DNA of 64,000 nt, taken from Aplidium turbinatum (taxonomy: Eukaryota; Chordata; Ascidiacea; Aplousobranchia; Polyclinidae). Both the position numbers and the translations under genes were made by a program. Positions within the stretch are counted from its first letter, which is position 1. Every line of letters starts with the position of its first letter. Where the stretch lies: contig OU964932.1 in the NCBI GenBank assembly GCA_918807975.1, forward strand, positions 11,315,501-11,379,500, in the 5' to 3' direction. Below, in pieces: positions 10,841-20,849 of the stretch. Below the pieces are notes generated by a model, which ran no database searches, had not been told where the DNA came from, and saw nothing but the letters and a program-made list of their open reading frames with translations.

Positions 10841-13800
10841 TAGGGTGGCCAAAAAAAATGAAAATTTTTTATTTTTGTTTGCACACCCTCTCATTTGAGG
10901 AGGATTCATGAAAAAATGACACTGTGAAAATTTGAGGTGAATCCGACAAGAGGAAGTGCTCTCCCACCGACCTCAAAGTTTGCTTTCTTTGGCATAATTC
11001 GTCAAAATTCCTTGAATATCTGACATAATTTTTTTTTGACTTATCTACATTGCAGTTGCAGCATTTTTGTGTTAACCATTGTTTTACTCTGAATTTATGA
11101 TACAATAAGTGTTTCCACATGCAGAAAAACATAAATAATGCACAAAATAGATCACATTAACAAGCGTTTGGTATAAAATTAAATGCACTAAACTTTAGCT
11201 AAAACCGCATAAAAGTACGTTCACCAGTCATGATCGCAACGCTTCAGGTGACAACACATTGCTCAGAAATTGCAAGAGAAATGTTTGTAAAGAGTCAAGC
11301 CATTGGTTGACTTTATTGCACTTGTTGGAAGCAGCTTTCTGTGGTGCTTGACCACTTGATAGAGGAGCTGGCGCTGTTGTTCATTTTTTGTATGGACTTC
11401 ATTGAAGTCAGTAGCTAATTTGACTGCCTGCTCTGCACAATCATTGACGGCTTTGAGATGACGCCAAACTTTGCATGCTTCTTTATAATCATCACGATCA
11501 CGCCATGTGTCAACAGAAGCAGTGACTCGAAAAGGTTAAGTGAACGCTGTGTTACAAACTGTGCCAAAGAGAGACGTTAAAACTTGACAATTTTGTTTGG
11601 GGCAACACGACGAACATCTTCGGGAAATGGGTCTTTCTTAAGAGCATTAACCATGGACTTCTAAATAGTAGCATCTGGACTGGAAACGCAGTGACTAACA
11701 AAAGGCCAAACAGTTGGTACAACAGTTGGCCAACAGTGGGCCAACAGGGTTAGTTACTTGGCTGTTGGCCCACTGTTGGCCAACTGTTGTACCAACTGTT
11801 TGGCTTTTTGTTGGTCACTGCGTTTCCAGTCCAGATGCTACTATTTAGAAGTCCATGCATTAATAAAATTTGCCTTCTTTTCATCATCTGTGTTATTATC
11901 ACTGAATAAAGGCAGTGCAGCAAGATCCTCACTAATGTACCACAAGCGCAACCTCAACTTTTTTTTGCCACTTGAGAAATTGCTTTGTTAACCTCTTTAT
12001 AATCCTCTGTGAGCTGTAACATTGCTAGATCATTTGTAGGGGCAGATATTGATGAAGGTGCTGCAAACCAAAAAGTGACATAGATGGTAGTAGTTAATAT
12101 TACTTCATCTGCAACTGTACTGCATGCAAGTGGCAGTGTAATCTTATTGACCTTCATCTCGTAGTAGACGGCGAAGAACCACACCCCATACAGGCAGCTG
12201 ACATGGCCCTCAAGAGAGTCAACAAATGGACACCCACTCTCTAGTGTTGACTCCCTTGAGGGGCTATGTCAGCTGCCTGTATGGGGTGTGGTTCTACGAG
12301 ATGAAGATCAATTAGGTTACACTGCCACTTGCTTGCAGTACAGTTCTTGTGAGTGAAAGCTAATATCGCTACCACTGCAAAGACTCACGTTGTTACCAAA
12401 CTAAAACGCATCCATCAAGAGCATATAGGAGAATCAAAGCACAAAAGGAGGCGAAATTCAGCTTCCCAGCTGACCTCAGAAGCTGACTTCACCCAGAGCT
12501 TAAGTGCATTATTTGATATTGCACATGCTAACTGGGAATGCCGCATAACAATACCAGAAGACTGCCAGTTTTTGATAGACCAAGGTGGTGCATGACAGAT
12601 ACTGATGACAACAGAGGACCCAATGCATCGGCAAGCTGCTGCAAAGTATAGAAAGCGCAAAGATGATGAACAGAGACGCAACAGAAATCGCATTGATCCA
12701 GTACCATCAAGTGCTGCTGCTTTCTCATCTGAAAATGATTAGCAGATGATGAAGATTCTTCCAGTGACCCACTGTTTGCACCGTAAATCCAAATAACACC
12801 AAAACAAAAGAAAACCCAGTAGGAGCGGCCATTACCAAAACGCTGCATTATCGATAATCCACTGTTTAATGCAGCACTGAACAGAACTATAACATCAAGT
12901 CGTCAAGCAATGATGATCGTCACTCCTGCTCTTGCTGCAGCTGGAATTGATATAAATGAATTGACAATGTCACATTCCTCTGTCATGAATGCTCGAAACA
13001 CCTCATGTGAAAGCCTGGCAGCTGCAGTGCGGCAAAAATTTAAACCAACAGTTACAGTTCCACTTGTTGTTCATTTTCATGGTAAACATTTGACTAATGC
13101 CAATGGCACAAAGTGCGAATCTTTGGGCATTGTAGTTTTTGGTATGCAGGTTGAGATACTGCTTGGCATTCCGAAGCTGCCTGTTGGAACGGGATCACTA
13201 ATGGGTCAAAAAGTAGTGGAATTCATACACGAGTTGTAGCAGAGCACTTAGCTACACTTTGTTTTGACACGACATCAAGTAATACGGGAATCCACACTGG
13301 AGCTATCACTGTCATGCAGCAGGCATTTAATCGAAGGCTGCTATTTCTTGCATGCCATGATCTCAAAGTCGTCAATGATTGTGCAGAGCGGGCACTGGGC
13401 AATTAGCTACTGATTTCAATGAAGTCCTTACGGAAAATGAACAACAGCGCCAGCTCCTCTATCAGGTGATCGAGCACCACAGAAAGCTGCTTCCAACAAG
13501 TGCAAGTATAAGCCAACATGCCAACAGCTCCATTAAATAAAATCAACGGCTTGACTCTTTACAAACATTTCTTTTGCTTTTTCTGGGCAATGTGTTGTCA
13601 CCTGAAGCGTTGCGATTGTGACTGGTGAACGTACTTTATACGGTTTTCGCTAAAGTTCAGTGCATTTAATTTCATACCAAACGCTTGTTAATGTGATCTA
13701 TTTTGTGCATTATTTATGTTTTTCTGCATGTGGAAACACTTATTGTATCATAAATTCAGAGTAAAACAATGGTTAACACAAAAATGCTGCAACTGCAATG

Positions 13801-14011
13801 TAGATAAGTCAAAAAAAAATTATGTCACATATATATTCAAGGAATTTTGACGAATTATGCCAAAGAAAGCAAATTTAGAGGTCGGTGGGAGAGTACTTCC
13901 TCTTGTCGGATTCACCTCAAATTTTCACAGTGTCATTTTTTGATGAATCCTCCTCAAATGAGAGGGTGTGCAAACAAAAATAAAAAATTTTCATTTTTTT
14001 TGGCCACCCTA
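10841..14011 (+). mobile_element. 3.2-kb DNA transposon with about 650-bp inverted repeats and an 8-bp duplication
   Basis: The element runs from TAGGGTGGCC to GGCCACCCTA and is flanked by perfect 8-bp duplications ATGAACAT (10833-10840, 14012-14019). The terminal inverted repeats are very long: 10841 to about 11500 mirrors about 13330-14011. Two more inverted repeats lie inside: a palindrome at 11690-11835 (TTGGCCAACAGTGGGCCAAC words) and one at about 12100-12350 centred near 12225. The middle holds a broken transposase (12353-13400). The 8-bp duplication fits hAT or a hAT-like superfamily; the family of this transposase is not certain to me. Confidence 0.9.
12353..13410 (+). pseudogene. Broken transposase of the long-inverted-repeat element
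   Basis: Two frames remain. The first (12353-12595) contains LFDIAHANWECRITIPEDCQ and FLIDQ, followed out of frame by a basic segment KYRKRKDDEQRRN. The second (12910-13239) begins near TPALAAAGIDINELTMSHSS and contains VVHFHGKHL and LLGIPKLPVGTGS; after a stop it continues CFDTTSSNTGIHTGAI and LLFLACHDL. I know the pattern VVHWDGKLL..EQLLGVPKL..GTG..LCFDTTASNTG..GAC from uncharacterised transposase-like proteins repeated in hydra and arthropods; CFDTT is likely one of the catalytic-Asp strands of an RNase-H-fold transposase. Stops and frame changes make it non-functional. Confidence 0.65.
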
Positions 14012-14019
14012 ATGAACAT

Positions 14020-14740
14020 TTGACACAAAAATCAGTGTTCTTATCGCGAGCTGCCACACTGGAATGATCTATTCACTTTCAACTAGCATTTCTAGTTTCT
14101 AGACAAAGTTACAAAGAAAAAGTCGGCACTTATTTTGTGGTGGCCCATAAAAAATTCAATGATTATTTCAAAAGGTAAAATTTAAAATGTTTGCTAAACT
14201 CCGGTCAGCGACTTCAGCTGTGTTCTATTTTTTCTTTCGATCTTTTAGGGGATGAAGTGTTCAGGGGACAAAATAAGTTGCATCCATGACCAAACGAGTC
14301 CAATGCAAGCTGAAAATCTCATTTACTGACTTGGACTTGCTGAGTTGTCGCATGCCAAGTGGTATGACAACCATGTAACATGGTTTTGACAAATGGCATG
14401 ATTGGGTCGTCGATGAAACAAATTGGTCCACAGGATTTATTTCTTAAAAAATGTTCCATGGGATGAAAAAGGTTGAGAATCACTACTTTACCACTAGTGT
14501 AAAAAAAGCAGATTAATGTAGCCATGTAGAGCTAGATGGTAGTATTTTTTTAGAGCGGTGGTACATAATTCTGGGAATGACAATGCGACACTTAACCAAA
14601 ACTCTGTGACTTGAAAAAACCAAAAAGATCTCAACAGCTTGAGTCTTTTTTCAAATCAATCAATTGGTTCTGCAATTTATCTTCCCTATTCTCAGGAAAA
14701 AGCTGAAGTAAATTTTTTGTAACGGATAGGTTATCTCTAC
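14020..14740. other. Intergenic with a hAT right-end fragment at about 14428-14498
   Basis: TTGGTCCACAGG...GAAAAAGGTTGAGAATCACT near 14428-14498 looks like the right end of the same Charlie/SPIN-type hAT group as 6257-8345 (terminal AAAGGTTGAGAA). The matching left end was not found, so this is a solitary decayed fragment. Nothing else is recognised. Confidence 0.4.
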
Positions 14741-14743
14741 TTA

Positions 14744-15013
14744 GGGAACGTTCAAATATTACGTAACTCTTTTTTTCCGAATTTTTGACCCCCCCTCCCC
14801 CATGTAACGCCAACGTAACGCTTTTTTCAATCCCCCCCTTCCCATGTAACGCTTTTTTACTACGAATTCAGCACAAAAAACTATCATTCCGTACTTGAAA
14901 GCGTTACGTAACGTTTTGCTTGAACCCCCTCCCCCCCGATGTGACGCTAACGTAACGCTTTGCATAAACCCCCCCTCCCCCTCGAAGGCGTTACGTAATA
15001 TTTGAACGTTCCC
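14744..15013. mobile_element. Harbinger-like palindromic MITE, copy 1 (TTA duplication)
   Basis: Terminal repeats GGGAACGTTCAAATATTACG at both ends in inverse orientation, flanked by TTA at 14741-14743 and 15014-15016. A 3-bp TTA/TAA duplication with a GGG start is usual for PIF/Harbinger MITEs. The interior is almost fully palindromic with repeated AACGTAACGC and C-runs. A second copy lies at 34265-34536. It has no coding capacity; the short glycine-rich frames across it are artefacts. Confidence 0.85.
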
Positions 15014-15108
15014 TTAAGAAAAATAAAATTTTAATATTTGCTTTCTAGCTTTTGAAGATATTTACTATTTAGCAACATTGGTCAAGTGCTTCATCTAACT
15101 CTGAAGTA

Positions 15109-16444
15109 GGGGAAGGTCGGAGCCTATGAGCATATTGGGTCCTATGATCCACCCCTCTATTTTTTTAAATAAAAAGTTTTGCCACTCCGTTTCAGTCGAG
15201 ATCTTTTCTTCATGCTTGAATGCATTTCCCACAATTGCCAGGACAATCTCCTGTGAGAATTCAAAGCAAAAGGAGGGTTTCTTTATTTTTATGTTGAAAA
15301 AGTAAATTTTGAGGGGTTCGGAAATTTTACTATAACTTCCTAGTTTTTCAACAGATATTGAAATGGTTTAATTTGGTGACAAGTAGTGTCCTTTTTAAAG
15401 GAATAATGAAAGAAGTGCAGTATTAAAGTTAATACTTTAGAGTCAATACATGTGAATTTGTCAATATGGAGAGTCGGCACCTATGAGCCACCTTGTGTGC
15501 TGATCCTATGAGGCCGGCTCATAGGATCCTACTTGGTTGAAATGCAGATCACAATTAGTTTATTGTTAGAAAGTTGTTTATTTATTTTTTATATTTAAGC
15601 TAGTTAAGATTATAGTAAATTGTTTATGTGTACTTTTTAATTTTTGTTTAACAGTTTAAGATACAAATGTAGGCTATATCTGTACATAAGCGATTTCAAA
15701 AATCAGTTCACAAAACTGACTGTAATGCCTTGAACAACTGCTAAAAAAACTCATCGTGGTAAATCGCTGTTCCAGTTTCCTCTGTAGTCATAGTTCTTCC
15801 TCCGCCCATCACTGCTGGGTCAACAAAAAGAGTGAAGGGAATTAGAAAAATTTTGATTGACTTTTCTGCTTTTGATCTTGTGTGAATAGCCTGTTAGTAG
15901 CCTATAGGCTATTCGATGGATCGATTTTGTAAGCTTGTGATCATAAAAATGATGGCACGGTTGTGGCATGCTTAATTTGTTTCATATTTTCTAGCCTTCT
16001 AGGCCTATATAAATCTGTCACTTATAAAAAAAAATGTAGGCCTAATGTGATTATTAGAAATTATTATCTTTTTATTTAAAAATTATGGAAATCTTCCAGT
16101 TTCATGATCACTTAAGCCTCTATTTTCAACTTATCACGTCCCATTATCTTGCAAATGTGTTGTTGTGTATTCATGTAAATGTATTCATGTAAATACGTTT
16201 ATTCTTTTGATTGTACTGGTGGCTCATAGAACCCCACGCGTTGGATCCTATGAGCCACTTCAACAAATTTACATTTTTTGCTCCACATTAAAAATCTGAC
16301 AAGATAGGAATTTTCTCTTTGGTGATTCAACAGGTTATATATATCACAAGTTATGCTAACATGAAATATGAGGTGAAAATATTCAGAAACAAAAGAGTTA
16401 TGGGATTAAATCAAAAAGGGGGATCATAGGCCCCGACCTTCCCC
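15109..16444. mobile_element. TA-flanked DNA transposon with CCTATGAG subterminal repeats
   Basis: Terminal inverted repeats GGGGAAGGTCGGAGCCTATG and, at the right on the opposite strand, GGGGAAGGTCGGGGCCTATG, flanked by TA at 15107-15108 and 16445-16446. The word CCTATGAG or its complement recurs near both ends and inside (about 15480-15530, 16220-16255), like subterminal transposase-binding sites. A TA duplication suggests the Tc1/mariner group. No transposase is recognisable. Confidence 0.75.
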
Positions 16445-16445
16445 T

Positions 16446-16503
16446 ATCAGCCAGGTTGCTAGGCTAACTAGTACAGCCTGGTTGCTAGGCTAACTATTAC
16501 AAA
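16446..16503. repeat. Two tandem copies of a 27-28-bp unit
   Basis: GGTTGCTAGGCTAACTA occurs twice in tandem, each with AGCC(A/T) before it and a short variable end after it. Confidence 0.7.
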
Positions 16504-16845
16504 CTAAACTTTCCGTCAAGTTTGACAATTATATCCAAAAGCTTTGATCAAATCCACAAACTAAATAGTGTTTTTTTTTGGCAGTGGTTATTTGACCGGC
16601 ACCGGTCTTTTAATCTAAAACACTATTTGACCGGCATGGCATAACTTATTTTTTCTTTCACCCTCTCTTTCAACGCAAAAGACAAGAGAAGAGCAAATGA
16701 AAAAAAGTGCCTATATAACTTCTAAATTCTACAGTTTTTTCGACTGAATCAGTGGCGCATGCGATATTTGTCTGGCTGGTATTCCCAAGGATGTGAGTTC
16801 GATACTCCCCCGAAGCGTTTTTTTAAAAACTAAATTCTAACCCGA

Positions 16846-17646
16846 ATACTCAATCTCAGTTGGTTAGCGCGTGATTTCTAGAACGAAGAAACTTCGGTGT
16901 TCTTTTACAATTCGCCCTGTTGGTGAACTGGATGATGACATCATCATATGTCACACACATTGGAATTAACTATTATAAAGGAGGAAGTATGGAGTGGAAA
17001 TGCACTGAGTTCGGGTTAGTAACACAGTACACATTTAACATGTTCTTTTAATTGGCTGTCGTTTAATGTTTTTATCATTTAAAGTAAACTTTTGATAATG
17101 GTTTGAATTTAGTCAAGTTTAGGTGGCCACCAGATGGAGCTAGTACTATTTTGTGACTTGGTATTAACTTAGCTGGTTAGATCTATGCTTGTGCTTTCCA
17201 ACGATAGCAAATTTGTTGAAATTGAACAACAAATGAATAAATGGGAGACAATTTCCTTCAGTTGTTTTTCAGTGCATTTCCACCCTGTACTTCCGTTATA
17301 ATAGTCCATTCCAGTGTGTATGACATATAATGATCTTATCATCCAGTTCACCAACAGGGCGAATTGTGAAAGAGCACCGAAACTTCAAGATCAAGCGACG
17401 CTGGTTCAACTCTCAAGGTGTGCGCTTGAGCAACGCACGTTAAGGATTGCTCTCCATCCAGCGGCATCTAATGGATAGAATAATACCCTGACAACAAGAC
17501 TTCAACAATCAGAAACTTCACTCTGTCAATCTCGGTGACCAGGCCTGCGTCAGTGATTCAAAGCCTCTACAAGTACGCGAAACTGCCAGGATTAAGCTCT
17601 GCAAGAAGCTTTCCCAGTCCGAGGATAAAGATTCAATCGATCAATC
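16846..17646 (+). repeat. tRNA-derived SINE, family 3, split by a MITE
   Basis: The head has an A box in CTCAGTTGGTTAGCGCG (16853-16871) and, after the MITE, a B box in GGTTCAACTCT (about 17403). The body then matches the copies at 30911-31230 and 33551-34166 and ends CCGAGGATAAAGATTCAATC with an ATCAATC-type tail. A 483-bp MITE is inserted at 16896. Removing it restores the SINE sequence exactly, apart from the duplicated 8 bp. Confidence 0.85.
16896..17378. mobile_element. 483-bp MITE in SINE, perfect 8-bp duplication
   Basis: Flanked by GAAACTTC on both sides (16888-16895, 17379-17386). The ends GGTGTTCTTTTACAATTCGC and GGTGCTCTTTCACAATTCGC (opposite strand) pair for about 44 bp and, with small gaps, for about 115 bp in all, to about 17010 and 17265. 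The size and 8-bp duplication fit a hAT-type MITE. No coding content. Confidence 0.9.
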
Positions 17647-18513
17647 GTTAGGCTACTGCATTTTGTGGTGAATTTTTAATTTGAGTAGTCTACAGCCCAA
17701 TTTTTTATGTCTTCAAATATGAGTTGTTACGGCTGCGTGATCCTCCGCTCCTTGCGTATTTTTTAATGTTTGTGTTTTATCCGGCAACCCTGTTTTTCTT
17801 ATCTTTTTAAAATGTGGCCAGTTTGAAATCACTTAAAAGAAAGCTTGGTAGGCTACTAAGTTTAAGTCGTCATTAGTGAAAATGAATAGTTGTATGTTGT
17901 CCTTATTAAGGCGATCGGAACTGCCACAAGGAAATCTGTACTTGAATTGGTATGTAATTTCACATTTATCTGTTGTATACTATCTGCATTGCTGTGTTAC
18001 TTGTCCTGGGACCGTATCTAGTGTGTTGTGCTCAATCTGTGCTGTGCAAGAATAACGCTACAAATTAAATAGTAAACCTGGTCTAATCAATACTATGCTG
18101 TTGGGCTCATATCCGGCATACCTTTTTTATGTTGTAGTTAATATGTGATGTTATTTGATGCATAGGGTATCCTATCATTACTAACATGTCCTGATATAAT
18201 TTGTCATGTGCCCTATTGTTACTTAGATTTGTTGAAGCCTGAGTTCATTGGTAAATGTTGTTGTAGATTGTTTGCTTGGAAGAAATTCAGTTTTTTATTG
18301 GGTCTTGGTTTTGCCAATGTCAGGTACATACTTTGTGCGATTTGGTTTACTGTATTTAGATGCAAATGATGCCGTAAGAATAAGATAACTGTAAGAATAG
18401 TATCATACATTGTATGAACACTGTTTAGTTTATTATGTGCAAGTGTAAATATGTGTATAGGTTAGGCACCTGTCTTAGTCTCGTTTGTTTATTGCAGTTA
18501 TCGTCAGTCTTCA

Positions 18514-18647
18514 CCTTGACATCAATCAATATACACAACAATTCAATTGGCGTGGTTGTGCATTGGAGTCTGGAGGAGGCTGTCGCATTAAAAACCTACA
18601 CTGACAGGCGGGTAGACTGCTGACGCTGTCATAGCATCTGACGTCAG
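18514..18647 (+). repeat. Direct repeat copy 1 within element B
   Basis: About 130 bp starting CCTTGACATCAATCAATATA and ending GCATCTGACGTCAG is repeated in the same orientation at 19387-19515, with a few substitutions and a 5-bp length difference. The last 70 bp are nearly identical. The repeats bracket the two open frames. Confidence 0.8.
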
Positions 18648-18895
18648 TAACAATAACTGACGCTGATTATTCATAAGCAGCCTAAACCTAGCTGACCCTA
18701 ACTTGTTTATTGCTTATTCAACTTGGTATTTGAACATTAGCTCTACGATCTACACGATGGCCAAACATGAGCAGTTCGGTTCACTCTTAACGAATTCAAG
18801 AAATGTTTAAAAACTATTAATAGGTTAAAAGTTAAATCCAGTGACAGTGCAGAGATTTGATGTGCCGTTGGGAAATTGTATTTGCCATTGGATAG

Positions 18896-19392
18896 TTGGA
18901 TACCTCAGAAGAGTCTTTTGTGAGCGCAAGGGAAAGCAATCTGGACGAAGAAGGAAAATTCAAAGAAGAGTTTGAAAATTGCGAGAAGCTTGCTGATCAA
19001 GCTAACAAGAGTGTTGAAGAAGCACTTCAAAGACTTGCAATCGAGTTTAGTTCCAGTGACTCAATGTCTCTTTTCTCTGGTGTCTCAAGAAAATCAAAGC
19101 AACATGTAGGTCCCAAGAATCCCATCCCGTTCCTGAAGGAAACAATGATGGACATGTAACCTTGAAAAATCCAAAAGAAGAAGCCAGATCCATGGCAATT
19201 AACCGTGGTCCACATGAATCAAGTTTAAATTTAATGCTGCAAAATATTCCTGTAGAATCAGAACACGAGCAGAAACATCGGATCATGTCGTCTATGGAAA
19301 ATCTACACATGGAATTGGAAAGAGAATACAACAATAGAGCTCCCTTATATGCTGAAAAGGCAACTGCAATCTGCAAGTTACTGCATCCTTGA
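18896..19392 (+). pseudogene. Unrecognised broken ORF pair inside element B
   Basis: Frame 1 (18896-19159) reads MDTSEESFVSARESNLDEEG and continues acidic and lysine-rich with SSSDSMSLFSGVSRKSKQ; frame 2 (19162-19392) reads MAINRGPHESSLNLMLQNIP then SEHEQKHRIMSSMENLHMEL. The composition (charged, helix-prone, few rare residues) looks protein-coding, and the two frames are probably one old frame with a shift between them. I do not recognise a domain. It lies between the two 130-bp direct repeats, so it travelled with the element and is not a host gene. Confidence 0.35.
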
Positions 19393-19515
19393 CATCAATC
19401 AATATACACAACAATTGGCGTGGTTATGCATTCGAGTCCAGAGGAGGTTGTCGCATTAAAAACCTACACTGACAGGCGGGTAGACTGCTGACGCTGTCAT
19501 AGCATCTGACGTCAG
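19387..19515 (+). repeat. Direct repeat copy 2 within element B
   Basis: Partner of 18514-18647. It begins directly at the end of the open-frame pair, whose stop codon lies inside the repeat. Confidence 0.8.
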
Positions 19516-20849
19516 CCACATGAATCCACATGTAATAAAGTTAGAGTTTTTTTTAATTTGTTGAAGTTTGAGAATTTTTCTCGGTAACTTTCCGTTCATC
19601 ATAAGAGGATGTGACCGTGTTTGCTGAACGACGCATTACATATTTGCTCTTAACAAGTTAATTTGGTGGCTGTAAAAAGTTACAATACTTCTTTAAAAAA
19701 GATGGTTTCATCAATGTGCAGTTTACTTTTAGGCAGTATTTTTTTAGCAGGCAATTTAGTTTAAAAGAAAGCGCTTCTATGGAGTATCGGACTCACATCC
19801 TTGGGAATACCAGCCAGACAAATGTCGCACGCACCGCTGATTCAGTTGAAAAAAACTGTGGAATTTAGAAGTTATATGCCTACTGGTAGGCACTTTTTTC
19901 ATTTGCTCTTCTCTCGTCTTGCTTTAAAAGAGAAGGTGAAAGAAAAAATAAGTTACATCATGCTGGGGGCATTCTTAGTGTACTGTACCAGGAAAATGGC
20001 AAAAGTTAACCCAACCTCTCAGATTTTCCTGAAATTTGGTACAGTTGTAGAACTTTTTATGCTGATTCCAAAAATGTAATTTTTTTGAAAATTGGTCTAT
20101 GGGGTACGAAATACGGGTCGTTGAAATTTCCCACTTTTATGCAGGTAATTGGCAACGAAAAACGCATAAAAATCATTATGAATATTACTTTGAAAAATAT
20201 ATTACCATTGTAGTAGTTATAGAAGCATTTTTCTTTCTAAAAGTGATTTAGTGTGGTGTTGTGTCATAATATTATCATACAAAACTGATCTTACTTTTTG
20301 CTTTTCACAATTTCAAAGGGGTTAATTAAAAGCAATTTTTGTAATCAGTCATGCGTAACGCAAAATTCAAACCCCTGTATATTCTGGTGCATAGCAGCTA
20401 TCTTGTCATGTGATACCTCATTCGATTCGCCTTGATGAGGAGAATACAATGTTAAAATATCTCCATGACTTATTTTTCCTTATTCAAAAAAATAGGTGAA
20501 ATGTCCATTACATAACAAAAGTGTTTTACAGACTCAATATCTCACTCCTTTTATCAACCGTGCAAAAAATTCATATTTCTGTACAATTGATGTGATAGCA
20601 TAACCCCTTAAAATCTCTAAAAGTGAAGAATGTTATCTAATAATTCAACATGCAGCCGTATATTTTACCCAGCACTAAACGGTCAGCGTAAATACAGCAA
20701 GTACAAAAAATTGTACACTTTCATCAAAGAAAAAAGAGTTTCTGCTCTGTGCTCACACTCAGCACTGTTTCAAATTGTGCTTTATATAAACTACAGAGCT
20801 ACATTGTCATTTGTACTTACAGAAAAATAATGTTAATTAAGCCTTGGCA

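Larger units (their letters stand above)
16633..19963. mobile_element. Element B, about 200-bp inverted arms, inserted in element A
   Basis: The left arm (about 16633-16835) is mirrored by about 19755-19963; both contain the inverse pair AACTTATTTTTTCTTTCACC / GGTGAAAGAAAAAATAAGTT, AAGAGAAGAGCAAATGAAAA and GGTATTCCCAAGGATGTGAG. Inside lie a SINE split by a MITE (16846-17646), two short open frames (18896-19392) and a direct repeat (18514-18647, 19387-19515). Exact ends and duplication are uncertain because the junctions CCGGCATG.. and ..CATGCTGG are themselves similar. No known transposase is visible. Confidence 0.65.

Noticed and set aside
12415-12848. Minus-strand frames of 92 and 106 codons
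   Set aside because: They are antisense to the broken transposase at 12353-13410 and show no domain.
18514-19515. The two 130-bp direct repeats as long terminal repeats of a retroelement
   Set aside because: Too short, no TG..CA ends, no primer-binding site, and no reverse transcriptase or gag between them.
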